From Paenibacillus terricola (GTDB lineage Bacteria > Bacillota > Bacilli > Paenibacillales > Paenibacillaceae): a stretch of DNA of 64,000 bases. The notes under the pieces are model-generated. The model made no database searches. It was given only the letters and a program-made list of their open reading frames with translations, and was not told the DNA's origin. The stretch lies in contig NZ_JACXZA010000002.1 in the NCBI RefSeq assembly GCF_014779765.1, positions 760,066 through 824,065 of the forward strand, written 5' to 3'. A program made the translations under genes and the position numbers. This document shows positions 25,876-35,748 of this stretch, in pieces (position 1 is the first letter of the stretch; each line of letters begins with the position of its first letter).

Positions 25876-26958
25876 TTACTTGCTTGGCTTCCAAATGTAT
25901 TTGCCCTGCTTGTTAATATATCCTTCGCGATCATCAATAGCAACTAGGGCTAAACCATCATGGAAAGATTCTACATATTCAAACTGGGGCTGAACGACGA
26001 GTTTTCCTTGTTTATCAATAAATCCCCACAGCTCATCATTGCCTACTTTCATTGATATAGACGCTAGACCTTCCGAGAAAAGATCTGCGTCCTCATATTT
26101 GGCTGGAATAACAAGTTTGCCTGTTTTGTTTATGTAACCCCACAATTGCTGATTCCCACTCTTATTGATTAATGCAGGTGCTAAGCCATCGCTGAATGCC
26201 TGCGCGTTTTCGAATTGAGATTTAATGATGTATCTGCCCGATTTATCGATGTATCCCCAATCTCCATTGGTATTCATTACAGCTGCTAAACCTTCTTGAA
26301 AAGGCTGTGCAAGTTCGAATTGAGCAGGGATGATTTCTTTGCCGTTCATATCGATATAGCCATATTGCTCTCCGCTATGTACGACTGCCATGCCTTCCTG
26401 ATAGATAGGGTTATCATAACGCGGTGAGAATTGGTATTGGGGCTGAACAATTATTGTTCCCCGATTATCAATGTACCCTAATTTAGCATTCTTAGAGTAT
26501 AAGTCGCTTATTATTGCGGCTCTCCCCTCGTTAAAGCCGAACGTAAAATATTGGCCAAGCGTGATAACTTTATTCCCAGACTTGTCAATAAGAAAGGTGT
26601 TGAACGTCCCATTGTCCGCGAAGGTCATTACAACCGCTAGACCCTCTTGATAATCCATAGCATAGTTATATTGGTATGGAACAACTAGTTTACCTTGCTG
26701 ATCGATATAGCCGGTCAATGTAGAGTTTTTCCCCACTTGCTTCTTCTCTACGAGTGCGCGTCCATCTGAGAATTGATGAGCTGCATCAAATTGAGGCTTA
26801 ATCTTGATCTTACCGTTCTTATCCATATAACCATACTTGCCGTTCTGCTGAATGAGGAACAATGGCTCCGACTTTGCAGGCGATGACGCTGCGCTCATGA
26901 TGGAGATACAGCAGATCAAGCATAATGCTAGTAACAGATTGCTCAATACTTTCCTCAC
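25876..26958 (-). CDS. Exported WG-repeat (KWG Leptospira repeat) protein
   Basis: The protein has about 360 residues. The start is taken as GTG 26958, 9 bases after AGGAG; the longer frame has no signal peptide. Residues 1-25 are a Sec signal, then about nine to ten units of roughly 35 residues with the pattern (Y/W)G-(Y/F)-(I/M)-(D/N)-K-x-G-K-(L/I)-(V/I)-I-x-(P/A)-(Q/K)-(F/Y)-(D/E)-x-A-x-x-F-x-x-G-L-A. WG repeats probably fold as a beta propeller-like solenoid; the role is unknown. It is unlikely to belong to the siderophore operon, since a terminator at 27041-27068 separates them. Confidence 0.9.
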   Translation of the reverse strand: MRKVLSNLLLALCLICCISIMSAASSPAKSEPLFLIQQNGKYGYMDKNGKIKIKPQFDAAHQFSDGRALVEKKQVGKNSTLTGYIDQQGKLVVPYQYNYAMDYQEGLAVVMTFADNGTFNTFLIDKSGNKVITLGQYFTFGFNEGRAAIISDLYSKNAKLGYIDNRGTIIVQPQYQFSPRYDNPIYQEGMAVVHSGEQYGYIDMNGKEIIPAQFELAQPFQEGLAAVMNTNGDWGYIDKSGRYIIKSQFENAQAFSDGLAPALINKSGNQQLWGYINKTGKLVIPAKYEDADLFSEGLASISMKVGNDELWGFIDKQGKLVVQPQFEYVESFHDGLALVAIDDREGYINKQGKYIWKPSK

Positions 26959-26987
26959 TTTTACACACTCCTGGCTGCAATGTATGT

Positions 26988-27008
26988 TTAATATTCGAAT
27001 GTAAACAT
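26988..27008 (-). CDS. Possible six-codon leader peptide before the WG-repeat gene
   Basis: A perfect AGGAGG (27021-27016) stands 7 bases before an ATG that reads M-F-T-F-E-Y-stop, ending 29 bases before the GTG of the WG-repeat gene. The signal is strong for a ribosome entry site with so short a frame, so it may be a regulatory leader or a spacer that feeds ribosomes to the next gene. There is no other support. Confidence 0.3.
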   Translation of the reverse strand: MFTFEY

Positions 27009-27040
27009 TGATTATCCTCCTGCATTTGACAAAATACAAC

Positions 27041-27068
27041 AAAAAATGCAGCTGCAATGTGCAACTGC
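27041..27068 (-). terminator. Terminator of the siderophore operon
   Basis: GCAGTTGC and GCAGCTGC pair (one G-U) around ACATT and are followed by ATTTTTT on the minus strand, 27 bases after the last siderophore gene. Confidence 0.75.
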
Positions 27069-27094
27069 TCCATTCCATTATTTACGGTCACCGT

Positions 27095-28924
27095 TCAAGT
27101 AATTCGAAACGGGTTATACCCTGCTCCTTTACCCGAAGGCATCGCCCCTGGCACCCCATCAGCCTCTAGCAGCGGACGAATGATCAGCTTCGAAGGCCAT
27201 GTCTTACTCTTGAACAGTACTTGCAGCAGCACATTGCGATCATTCTCTGGAATATCGATGCGCTCTACCGCATGTCGTAGCTGCTTCCCAGTAATTGACC
27301 ATAACTGCTTCTCGGGAATGTCGTAGGACTCTGCCATCGCCTCTATAATTGCAGCCAGGTTAACCTGAGTTCCCAGTGATTGAATATAGAATATCAATTT
27401 CTCAATCGTTTCGTTATACAGGCTGTTGGAATAGCCCGGTCGGATATGATAACAGGGGTCTTCGATTCCATGCTTGTCCAGGTAAGGCTGGTGAAGCCGC
27501 ACAGAATCGTGATCTCTTAACATGAGGCCCGCAACTTGTTTATCTCTCATCACGACACAGCAGTTTTGTCCATGAATCTCAGGTACAACGCCTACCTTGA
27601 ACAATCTCATCGTTATGTCGTAGAATGCTGCTGCCAGCTCCTCATAGAAGCGAACTGCTTCATCCCCCGTAGGACGTTCACCATTAATCGCAGTCAGCAG
27701 ATGCTCACCATTTAATGTAACGCCCAGAGAGGCCATTGGAATGATTCGGTATCGCTCATCCAGCAGCTCTGAAGGATACATCCTCACTTGCGCGGCTAGA
27801 TGCCGAGGATGGTCATCGAACAGCCCCATATCACTTGGGAGGTAGCCCCACCAATGCTTCTCTTCACATAAGAAAACACGTCCCTGTAACGTATCATCAC
27901 ATGCGATAGCATGTCGCAGCATTCGCTCGCCGGCGAGACCATTAAGCAGTTTAACGACAGGTAAGTATCGAGCAGCGCCGAGCGACAATACGCTTATAGG
28001 AAGCTTCAGCATCATTCTCGATTGCTGCACTCGCGCAAAGGAACGAACGGATGAAGTTGCGGACCACTCCCCTGCTTGTGTCTCCAGTACAACAATTGTT
28101 CCAGCTTCAATCTCATAGTTGAAGTAAGGTATGATTTGGTGCTTCATCTGCCAGGGATGAACCGGCAGAAGCGTATGTGTGCGAGTCGAAATCCCTTTGC
28201 GCTCGAGCTCTGAATCGAGTAACGCCCTTACCGTACTATCCAGCAGATCGAGACAGCTATACGAATCCTCCCGGCACCCACGTGCTATCGATTCATTCGA
28301 TATAGCCACCCAATGGAGCGATGTTGGATTTCCGAACTCTGCCATATAGGTCTTGTAATCCTGCTCTGAGAACCCAATCTTGGCCTTGGCCAGCGGATGA
28401 AACGGTCGATCTCGAAGCGATGCGAGCCGTTCTGCTGTAACAAACCAGTCGTATGAAGTGCTAGGTACTTCTTCAAACAGATCAACAGCGTGTGTAAGAC
28501 TAAGACTTAGCTGCCAGATGGCTGTCTCTAGCCCCTTCATGAAATCTGCAACACCAGGATGCGCGTAGGCTTCCGCAGTTAACGAATGCGCTAGCACAAG
28601 CTGGCAAACCTCCATACAAGAGTCGACGATTGTATAACCGAGCGTCCCTTTCTTAAGGATTGGGGTATCAATTGCCCATTGGATACCTTGCCTGTAACTA
28701 GGAACGATCAGGAAGCATATTTCACCGATATAGACTGTAGCATTGTCAGGCGCATCGGGGTACATATCGAGTACAGCGCTTGGCGCTGCTTCCAGCCTGC
28801 AGGTCGTCTCTTCATTCATGACGAAGAATTGCTCTGCTAGAAAAGCATCCATGAGCTCCCTACATACACGGCGTTCAGCTATCACATAGTTTGGTGTTTG
28901 TTCTACTTCGAGATCGATGCGCAA
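27095..28924 (-). CDS. NIS siderophore synthetase, third IucA/IucC-family protein (position unlike SbnC)
   Basis: The 609-residue protein has the family blocks DRPFHPLAKAKIGFS (about 190-205), LLPVHPWQMKH (about 265), VVKLLNGLAGERMLRH and HGQNCCVVMRDKQVAG (about 450-465). NIS synthetases adenylate a carboxylate such as citrate or 2-oxoglutarate and join it to an amine. The gene overlaps the decarboxylase gene by 22 bases and is the last of eight. In staphyloferrin B clusters the third synthetase, SbnC, comes first; here the third synthetase is at the end. Which carboxylate it uses cannot be read by eye. Its C-terminus is slightly longer than usual. Confidence 0.93.
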   Translation of the reverse strand: MRIDLEVEQTPNYVIAERRVCRELMDAFLAEQFFVMNEETTCRLEAAPSAVLDMYPDAPDNATVYIGEICFLIVPSYRQGIQWAIDTPILKKGTLGYTIVDSCMEVCQLVLAHSLTAEAYAHPGVADFMKGLETAIWQLSLSLTHAVDLFEEVPSTSYDWFVTAERLASLRDRPFHPLAKAKIGFSEQDYKTYMAEFGNPTSLHWVAISNESIARGCREDSYSCLDLLDSTVRALLDSELERKGISTRTHTLLPVHPWQMKHQIIPYFNYEIEAGTIVVLETQAGEWSATSSVRSFARVQQSRMMLKLPISVLSLGAARYLPVVKLLNGLAGERMLRHAIACDDTLQGRVFLCEEKHWWGYLPSDMGLFDDHPRHLAAQVRMYPSELLDERYRIIPMASLGVTLNGEHLLTAINGERPTGDEAVRFYEELAAAFYDITMRLFKVGVVPEIHGQNCCVVMRDKQVAGLMLRDHDSVRLHQPYLDKHGIEDPCYHIRPGYSNSLYNETIEKLIFYIQSLGTQVNLAAIIEAMAESYDIPEKQLWSITGKQLRHAVERIDIPENDRNVLLQVLFKSKTWPSKLIIRPLLEADGVPGAMPSGKGAGYNPFRIT

Positions 28925-30135
28925 GGGATTCCCTCCTCTGTGAGATAGTAGAATGTTGGATGCGGATGTCCGAGAAAATCATGATGGGATATTGTCCAGC
29001 AATAGGCACCCGATTTCACGAATACAAGGACATCACCAACCTGCAGTCGAGGCACCTGAGCATCGGTATGCATGCGGTCCTTCGGTGTACACAGCTCACC
29101 TACGATTGTCACATTCGAATCAACAACCATGGGCTTGGCCCACGAATACTGCCATTCCCGCTCAGTCTGAACAACCCGAAACGGATGATCATGCCCCCAT
29201 GAAGCCGGCAATCGATTGTGATGTGTGCCACCTCGAATGACGGCAAACCATTGCTCATGCGACAGTTTCATATCGATAACCTCTGTGACGTAATAGCCAT
29301 GATCAGCCACAATGAATCGCCCTGGCTCGAAGAAGACCTCTGTGTCTCCCAATCGATTCCATTCCTCGCTTTGCTTCAACAACCTGGTAAAGAGCGGCCA
29401 ATCAAAGCCCGGTGAACCGTCATAAGTGACGCCAAATCCTCCGCCTGCATTAATGACGCTAACCTCGATGTCGTATTGAGACTCCCACTCTTCAACCTTA
29501 CGTACGTAATAACTGACCATCTCCGCATGCAGCTCTGCATTTGTGTTATTCGAGAGGGAATGAAAATGAAACCCACACAATTTCACATGCGTGTTGCTGT
29601 TCTCCCGTAAGATCGAGATGGCTTCTTCGACCAATGTCTCATCAAGTCCAAACGGACTTGGACCTCCACCCATCCGTATCTTTGTCTGCGGCAAATCCGC
29701 TGTTCTCAAATTAATGCGCAGCAATACTTGCACGGTGCGTTTACGATATTTGGCCAGTTCGATAAGCTTACGCAGCTCGAGTAAACTCTCCACATGAAGA
29801 TAAGTCACATTGTTCAAGATCGCTTGATCCAGCTCGGCATCCTTCTTCCCAGGTCCGCCGAACAGAATCGGAACGGTATGTGAAACGTCTCTTACTTTAA
29901 GCAGCTCACCGATCGACGCCACCTCGAACCCGCTGACCAGCGGAAGCAGCGCCAGAATGATTCGTTTATCTGGATTTGCTTTGATTGCGTAGAATAACGA
30001 GCTGTGCGCGGGAAGCTTATCCAACATCGATCGAACATGACGCTGAATGCCATCTAGATCATACACATAGGCACACACAGGTTCCTGACTCTCGCGCTGC
30101 CAGCTGGCGATCCATTCTTGAAGCTGCTCCATCAT
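28903..30135 (-). CDS. PLP-dependent decarboxylase of the ornithine/diaminopimelate type (SbnH-like)
   Basis: The 410-residue fold type III PLP enzyme has the lysine in SLFYAIKANPDKR (about residue 50), the Gly-rich phosphate site NAGGGFGV, FFEPGRFIVADHGYYV and a C-terminal VKSGAYCWTISHHDFLGHP. Within NIS clusters such enzymes (SbnH) decarboxylate a citryl-diamino acid to give the diamine arm. It starts with an ATGA-type overlap on the aldolase gene and sits in the same relative place as sbnH, right after the SbnG-like gene. If the diamino acid is 2,4-diaminobutyrate, the product would be a 1,3-diaminopropane arm rather than ethylenediamine; that is inference. Confidence 0.9.
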   Translation of the reverse strand: MMEQLQEWIASWQRESQEPVCAYVYDLDGIQRHVRSMLDKLPAHSSLFYAIKANPDKRIILALLPLVSGFEVASIGELLKVRDVSHTVPILFGGPGKKDAELDQAILNNVTYLHVESLLELRKLIELAKYRKRTVQVLLRINLRTADLPQTKIRMGGGPSPFGLDETLVEEAISILRENSNTHVKLCGFHFHSLSNNTNAELHAEMVSYYVRKVEEWESQYDIEVSVINAGGGFGVTYDGSPGFDWPLFTRLLKQSEEWNRLGDTEVFFEPGRFIVADHGYYVTEVIDMKLSHEQWFAVIRGGTHHNRLPASWGHDHPFRVVQTEREWQYSWAKPMVVDSNVTIVGELCTPKDRMHTDAQVPRLQVGDVLVFVKSGAYCWTISHHDFLGHPHPTFYYLTEEGIPCASISK

Positions 30136-30911
30136 GATCTGACCCCCAGCGCTTGTCGATATTCCTTCTGCTTATTCCAATAGGCGCGGAAGGCTGTATT
30201 ACGATCGTCGCCCAATACGAATATTTGAACGCCGCGCTCCGCCCACAGAAGGTGATCTTCCATCCTTCTTGATACAGCGGCATACGGGATGCCTTGCTGA
30301 ATCGACTCCTTATGCACGTGATCTAACAGCTGCTGCACTTCCGGATGATCGGTCTGCCATGGCACGGATAGCGATTGCGACAGATCCGCAGCGCCTTCTA
30401 GAACGAAGCTGACTTGCGGAATTGACACGATATCTCTGATCCTCTCCGCACCTTCGATGCTCTCGATCATCGGGATGATCATCACTTCCCGGTTGGCCTC
30501 CTCGATGTAGTTGGAGAGAGAATTTTTGGCGAAAATACCCGGTCTTCCGCTATTCAAGCTTCTATTCCCGAGTGGATGATAAAATGCATAACGAACCGCT
30601 TCCTCAACCTGGTCTCTACGCTCGACATGAGGGATAACAATCCCTTGAGCGCCGCTGTCTAGAAACTTCGTAATCTCCATCCGGTTAACGCTGGATATTC
30701 GAACGAGCGGCGTCATATCCAGGAGCTCCGCGGCACGAATGAGCTCCTCGACTGTCTCGACATTCGTAGAGGCATGCTCGAAGTCGATAATCACGAAGTC
30801 ATATTCCGCATGGCCGATCATCTCAATAATGATTGGATTCGGGATGGAGACGAATAATCCGAATACCGATTTTCGTCTAGCAATTTTCTCCTTCAGCTTA
30901 TTCTTTCTCAT
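30132..30911 (-). CDS. HpcH/HpaI aldolase-family citrate synthase (SbnG-like)
   Basis: The 259-residue protein has the TIM-barrel layout of the HpcH/HpaI family: FGLFVSIPNPIIIEMIG, YDFVIIDFEHAST (metal and base region), LDSGAQGIVIPHVER, IPMIESIEGAERI and SFVLEGAADLSQSLSVPW. In staphyloferrin B clusters this protein, SbnG, makes citrate from oxaloacetate and acetyl-CoA apart from the TCA cycle. It lies between a synthetase and the decarboxylase with 4-base overlaps on both sides, the sbnF-G-H order. It would supply citrate for the siderophore when iron limits TCA enzymes. Confidence 0.92.
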   Translation of the reverse strand: MRKNKLKEKIARRKSVFGLFVSIPNPIIIEMIGHAEYDFVIIDFEHASTNVETVEELIRAAELLDMTPLVRISSVNRMEITKFLDSGAQGIVIPHVERRDQVEEAVRYAFYHPLGNRSLNSGRPGIFAKNSLSNYIEEANREVMIIPMIESIEGAERIRDIVSIPQVSFVLEGAADLSQSLSVPWQTDHPEVQQLLDHVHKESIQQGIPYAAVSRRMEDHLLWAERGVQIFVLGDDRNTAFRAYWNKQKEYRQALGVRS

Positions 30912-32680
30912 CTCGTAACACCTGCAGCAAGACGCAGCGGGTTAGGTGCGGTACGGAAATACAGCTCGCTATCGCCATAAATTCTACGTTTCGTCATCTC
31001 TTCAATCCGTCCATCACCCGAGAACAAGTCGAATAGCTCGAATCGTTCTTGGTACTGCGGATGCTCCTGTTGGTATCTGAGAATCGTATCCGAGCATTTG
31101 CTCCAGAACTGTTGCTCACCTAGACCACACTTCTCAAGCGTGAAGCACAGCTCCGTCATGCAGATGAAGAAGAAAGCATCATAGGTATAGTCACGTACTT
31201 CGGACACTTGGTCAGTCTGAAGAAACGAGTAGCGATTGAACTTGCGATGAGTTTCTGGTTCAGGATTCAGCACTGGCGCCCATTCTGGATGGAGCAATTG
31301 ACTTGGCACATAACGCACGCTATCGTGCAGATCTTTGACAATAATCCGCATTGGCAGCTCATTCTCGAGTACAAGAATAATATTCTGAGCATGCGATTCG
31401 AGGGCGATCCCATGCGCATAGAGCAGATGAATGATTGGCAGTACAACGGAACGAATGAGAGCATCGCTCCATCTCTCGATGCCATGCTGGTCGATCGCAG
31501 ACTGAATGAATGATTCTCCGTTCTGCTGCGTCAGCGTTACGGCATTCAATGGCCAAGCGGTCTCATTGGAATCGAGATGCAGCGAGACATTTTCACGAAA
31601 AATGGCTCCTAGCGTACCGTAAGCCGAACCATATGCGATGGATGACAAGTTCTGATAACGCAACGAAAGTCCCATCGTTTCTCGAAGCACCTGGAATCTA
31701 AGCTTCGTGAGCAGCGAGTCGTTCCGAATAATGCGCTGCAGCCAGTCGCTGATCAGTGGCGCATTCTGCGTCGTATGATGAGCCAGAATACGGCTGGTCG
31801 ACGTATTGGTGATGCTTAACGCCAGCTTGATATAGGAGGCATCTTGCTTGTCACGGCGAGATAGCGTACGAATCGACTGCTGTGCACGGTAGGACGAGCG
31901 CGATCCCCCTAACACAATGATGTCTTTATTCGCTAACTGCTCTACGAACAACGTCGGAATTCGGTCCTCCATCTGCCATGGGTGTACAGGCATGAATACA
32001 TAATGCTCAGCCTCGCAGCCAGAGATGGTTAGAATGTCCTTGAACGTCTGGCGATCTTCATCGGTCAGATGATCGGCATACAGTTCCTCTGAGGTGACCC
32101 CTCTCGATACGGAAACATCAATCAGCCATTCATGAACCGCGATCCACTGCAGGGCAATCTTTTGATTGAACTCAGGCCCGTATGCGAAATTATCCATCAA
32201 CGAGAAACCAAGTCTTGATTTGTAGCTGGGGTGGTACGGATGACCTTCCGCCATATAGCTTTCCAGTGCATCATAATGACGGTCAGCGATCGGGATTCGT
32301 TCAGCTTCATGCAGCTTGGACTGATGGTCCTTCGCTAACGTCTCGAATAGTTCGCTCACGAACTGCGGAACATATGCCCCATTCAATCGGTTCACGATGA
32401 CCTCTTCGACGAAACGATAAAGATCAACGCTCGGCTTGTCTTCTCTTCGAATGGAATGCTTCTCGACTTTTACACGACCGAATGAAGCTTTACGCTGTGC
32501 CTTACAGGTGTAACGAATCGTATCTTCGTTTGAAGCTCTACCCTCGAACGTCCACGTCAGCCCCTCTTCTGCAGCACTAATAATCCCTTCGAACAGCAAG
32601 GCCTCCAGCGTCTGGCGCATGATTCTCTCCATCACATCATCCAGCAGCATGCTCTCTTCGGCTCTAATTCGTTGTTCCAC
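30908..32680 (-). CDS. NIS siderophore synthetase, second IucA/IucC-family protein (SbnF position)
   Basis: The 590-residue protein carries GHPYHPSYKSRLGFS (about 145-160), FMPVHPWQMED (about 250), the serine/arginine-rich ATP segment SSYRAQQSIRTLSRRDKQDASYIKLALSITNTSTSR, and ESHAQNIILVLE with IVKDLHD near residue 440. It adenylates a carboxylate and forms an amide with a polyamine-type substrate. It lies between the first synthetase gene (17-base overlap) and the SbnG-like gene (4-base overlap), the same place as sbnF. By that analogy it should condense two siderophore halves; only biochemistry can tell. Confidence 0.94.
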   Translation of the reverse strand: MEQRIRAEESMLLDDVMERIMRQTLEALLFEGIISAAEEGLTWTFEGRASNEDTIRYTCKAQRKASFGRVKVEKHSIRREDKPSVDLYRFVEEVIVNRLNGAYVPQFVSELFETLAKDHQSKLHEAERIPIADRHYDALESYMAEGHPYHPSYKSRLGFSLMDNFAYGPEFNQKIALQWIAVHEWLIDVSVSRGVTSEELYADHLTDEDRQTFKDILTISGCEAEHYVFMPVHPWQMEDRIPTLFVEQLANKDIIVLGGSRSSYRAQQSIRTLSRRDKQDASYIKLALSITNTSTSRILAHHTTQNAPLISDWLQRIIRNDSLLTKLRFQVLRETMGLSLRYQNLSSIAYGSAYGTLGAIFRENVSLHLDSNETAWPLNAVTLTQQNGESFIQSAIDQHGIERWSDALIRSVVLPIIHLLYAHGIALESHAQNIILVLENELPMRIIVKDLHDSVRYVPSQLLHPEWAPVLNPEPETHRKFNRYSFLQTDQVSEVRDYTYDAFFFICMTELCFTLEKCGLGEQQFWSKCSDTILRYQQEHPQYQERFELFDLFSGDGRIEEMTKRRIYGDSELYFRTAPNPLRLAAGVTR

Positions 32681-34352
32681 TCGTTAATCTCCCTACTTTC
32701 TTCATCACATTATCTATGGGCGTATAAGCAGGCGTCTCGCTATGCCCTCCAAGGCAGCTGATCATATTCTTCTTCGCTAGGAAGGCATCAGCAGTCAGTA
32801 AATGTTGAATATACTCATTGCTAGTGGCCTCGTATTCTTGCTCAAGCAGATGCCGTACGATCCGCCAGTACACCATCTCATCCATCCCACTGTCTCTAGC
32901 AATCGCATGGATAAGAGAACCTAGATGATTCACCATGAAATAATAATCCGTACGCGCCCAACACTGTTCCTTGTCATAGAAAAGGGGGCTCATGCCTGCT
33001 GCTTCGACGGCAATCTCTCGATTAACGCTAACTCCCTCCAAATCTCGAATAATAAAGGTATGCGGCACGCCATTCTTCAACGTAAGCAGCGTATTCTGCA
33101 GATGCGCTTCGAAATGGATGCCATGCTCTTGCGCCGCTCGCACTATGGGCAATAGCGAGATCTGCAGGTACTGTTCAAACCACTCTGTAATCGGAATACT
33201 CTGATCGATTAATGCAAACAGCCGGCAAGAATCACATTGAATCGGCGCTTCTATCAGACTGGACATGACGAATGTACATGTCACATCGAACTCTACCTTG
33301 CGATAGGCTACAGTCAACATTTTGGCAATATTCTCGCCTTTGAAACAACAACCCTCCACCCCTTCTTCATACGCGATTCGGGTATTAGAATCATTGGCGA
33401 AGCAGTCTCGTCCGTACAAATAACGAGCGGCATCCATCGTTCTGCGCATTTGTTCCCAGCTATTCGTTCTTCTTAGATTCGTGATCTGGATGTTAAGTGG
33501 AAGCTTGATATTGTAGGCCATCTCAGGGATGTATACCGTTCTTACCGATGAGGTTGGATAGGCTAGCGGACCGCAACTGCCCAGCAGAATGATTTTCTTA
33601 TCTCGAATATAGTCTTTAATGGCCTTAATAGTCTGGACATGCTCGTACTGCCATGGATGTACCGGAAGCAACTGATAGATCTCACGCTTCTCTCCCAACA
33701 CTTGTCGCGCATGCCCTTCAATCTCTTCTGGCCATTCAAGCTGTAAGCTAAAGTTGATCCATTCCTGATGAAATACGTCTCGGTGAATTGCCATGTAGCA
33801 CAACTGGAAGGAAGCATGAAGCTCTGGACTGTACTTCGTTGTTTCTATCTCTCTGAACCCGGCCGTATTCTTGGCGTATGGATGAAAAGGATGACCGTAG
33901 ATAAGGGATTGCTCAGAGGACAAATAGTCGGTTACCGAGTGATGTGCGGACTGCGTCCAATACAGCTCGATTTTGTCGCAGCTGTTCTCCACCTTTTCGA
34001 TAAAATCCTGAATCAGCTCTAGCGAAATAGATGGATCACGATGGCGCAGCTCGGTAATCATCCATTGAAGAAGTGTCTTGAACTGCAACTCTTCCTTGTC
34101 CTCGGTCAGGAGCTGTTCGTACTCATGCTCCCCACTTACCGAATAATAGTTCAGCTTGCCAGTTAAGACGGCGCAACTATGCGGGAACGAAATCACAAAT
34201 GTGTGGTCTTCGGTATTAATCTCTATACCACTGCTTCCACGTTCAGCTGCAAGCTCCCGAATATAGCAGTTTAGTAATGTTTTACACGTCTGAGCATTGG
34301 CCTGTTCCCGGCCTTTCGTCTCCTCCTTGGTCCACATGGGTGTCAGTCGCAC
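32664..34352 (-). CDS. NIS siderophore synthetase, first IucA/IucC-family protein (SbnE position)
   Basis: The 562-residue frame starts at a GTG without a strong site; ATG 34337 is an alternative. It overlaps the exporter gene by about 70 bases. Motifs are GHPFHPYAKNTAGF (about 155-170), LLPVHPWQYEH (about 245), YPTSSVRTVYIPEMAYNIKLPLNIQITNLRR in parts, and FEAHLQNTLLTLKNGVPHTFIIRDLEG (about 420-445). By position next to the exporter it corresponds to sbnE, whose product joins citrate to the first diamino acid. The N-terminal 60 residues look unlike the other two synthetases. Confidence 0.93.
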   Translation of the reverse strand: MRLTPMWTKEETKGREQANAQTCKTLLNCYIRELAAERGSSGIEINTEDHTFVISFPHSCAVLTGKLNYYSVSGEHEYEQLLTEDKEELQFKTLLQWMITELRHRDPSISLELIQDFIEKVENSCDKIELYWTQSAHHSVTDYLSSEQSLIYGHPFHPYAKNTAGFREIETTKYSPELHASFQLCYMAIHRDVFHQEWINFSLQLEWPEEIEGHARQVLGEKREIYQLLPVHPWQYEHVQTIKAIKDYIRDKKIILLGSCGPLAYPTSSVRTVYIPEMAYNIKLPLNIQITNLRRTNSWEQMRRTMDAARYLYGRDCFANDSNTRIAYEEGVEGCCFKGENIAKMLTVAYRKVEFDVTCTFVMSSLIEAPIQCDSCRLFALIDQSIPITEWFEQYLQISLLPIVRAAQEHGIHFEAHLQNTLLTLKNGVPHTFIIRDLEGVSVNREIAVEAAGMSPLFYDKEQCWARTDYYFMVNHLGSLIHAIARDSGMDEMVYWRIVRHLLEQEYEATSNEYIQHLLTADAFLAKKNMISCLGGHSETPAYTPIDNVMKKVGRLTSGTTN

Positions 34353-35748
34353 CTGCTTTCTTATGATTAATGAATACGACGAGCGGAAGCGTTAGCGACA
34401 TCAGTACCCCTAGTACGATGCACTCTTCTTGCAGCGCCGCCCACTTGGCTTGTCCCGCGCCCATCCCACTGCTTGCCAACATTGTCCACCGGATGTCGTA
34501 GTAGGCAGCAAGCAGCATGACAGCGAAGGAAGAAGCCAACCGCTGCAGCGTATTGGACAATGCCGATCCTTCGTGCATATCCTCCTCTGGCAGCGCTTGC
34601 AGTCCTATGGCCGTCATCGTCATATCGGACAAGCCATTGCCAATTCCTCGTAGTGCCATGAGAACAATAACGAATACAAGCGAAACGCTCGTTGATACGA
34701 ATGCAAATGACAATACAGATAACGCTACCATTCCAATCCCATAAGCAATAAATCGCAGCGACTTACCGGCATCGAGCCAGCGTCCGCCAATCCATACGAA
34801 TAAGCTCGTACATACAGCCGTTGGGATAAACAAAGCGCCGGACGCGGATGGAGATAGATGAAGTCCTTCTTGAAAAATAAGCGGCATGACGAATATTACG
34901 CCGAACATCACCGCATCCTGCACCGTCGAGATGAGAAGCGAAACCGTGAACAAGCGATTAAGCCGCAGCAGCTTATACCGGATCAAGGGCTCTTCTTTGC
35001 CATTCTCATGTTGAACGAAACGGATCACAGCCAGGATTCCAACTCCGAATAACACGCCTGTCTGCCATCCAGGAATCGCTGAATTCGATGCGAATTGGAT
35101 GGCTAGACTGAGCGATGCAACACTGAGCATGAGCGGCAGCAGCCCTTGCAGATGGATCGTTTTGCGCTTGGCAGGCTCATAGGATTGAATCTGACGGCAG
35201 CATAGTAAGAGCGATAAAAGCGCTAAAGGCACATTCATCCAGAACAGAATCTTCAGCTCGCCGAATTGCATAACAAAACCGCCCAGCGTTGGACCGACCG
35301 CAGGTGCAATCGTCAGCAGCATGCCCCAAGCCCCAACTACCTGTCCCCTCTTTCCTTGTCCGTAATAATCGAACAACAGAACAAGTGACACTGGAATCAT
35401 TAACCCTGCTGCAACGCCATGCATGACGCGAACAAGCAGAATCACCTCTACATGCTGATAAAACAATCCGCCCACAATCGAGAACAGTCCGTACAGCCCG
35501 AGCCCAAGTATATACGTCCGTTTGCGGTCGAGCCGATCAACGACAATAGAGGTTAGCGGCATCGTTATCGTCATAGCCAGCATATACAACGTAATAATCC
35601 AGCCGCCAAGTGCCGTCGAAATGCCATACGTGGTTACAAAGCTTGGGAGCAGCGTATTAAAGGCACTGTTCGTCAGCACCAACGAGAATGCCCCGATGAG
35701 AATAGCTAGTAAGACGGAATGTTTTCTCGCATATGCTGCAATCAGCAT
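34282..35748 (-). CDS. DHA2-type MFS exporter, probable siderophore efflux (SbnD position)
   Basis: The 488-residue protein starts at ATG 35748, 7 bases inside the end of the aminotransferase gene; a longer frame would run 156 bases back through it. About 14 hydrophobic helices are present, with the MFS loop DRLDRKRTYILGLGLYG after helix 2 and GPTLGGFV in helix 5, typical of the DHA2 drug-H+ antiporter group. SbnD of staphyloferrin B clusters is an MFS exporter in the same place. The expected role is release of the finished siderophore. No uptake ABC transporter lies in the window. Confidence 0.9.
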   Translation of the reverse strand: MLIAAYARKHSVLLAILIGAFSLVLTNSAFNTLLPSFVTTYGISTALGGWIITLYMLAMTITMPLTSIVVDRLDRKRTYILGLGLYGLFSIVGGLFYQHVEVILLVRVMHGVAAGLMIPVSLVLLFDYYGQGKRGQVVGAWGMLLTIAPAVGPTLGGFVMQFGELKILFWMNVPLALLSLLLCCRQIQSYEPAKRKTIHLQGLLPLMLSVASLSLAIQFASNSAIPGWQTGVLFGVGILAVIRFVQHENGKEEPLIRYKLLRLNRLFTVSLLISTVQDAVMFGVIFVMPLIFQEGLHLSPSASGALFIPTAVCTSLFVWIGGRWLDAGKSLRFIAYGIGMVALSVLSFAFVSTSVSLVFVIVLMALRGIGNGLSDMTMTAIGLQALPEEDMHEGSALSNTLQRLASSFAVMLLAAYYDIRWTMLASSGMGAGQAKWAALQEECIVLGVLMSLTLPLVVFINHKKAGATDTHVDQGGDERPGTGQCSDV

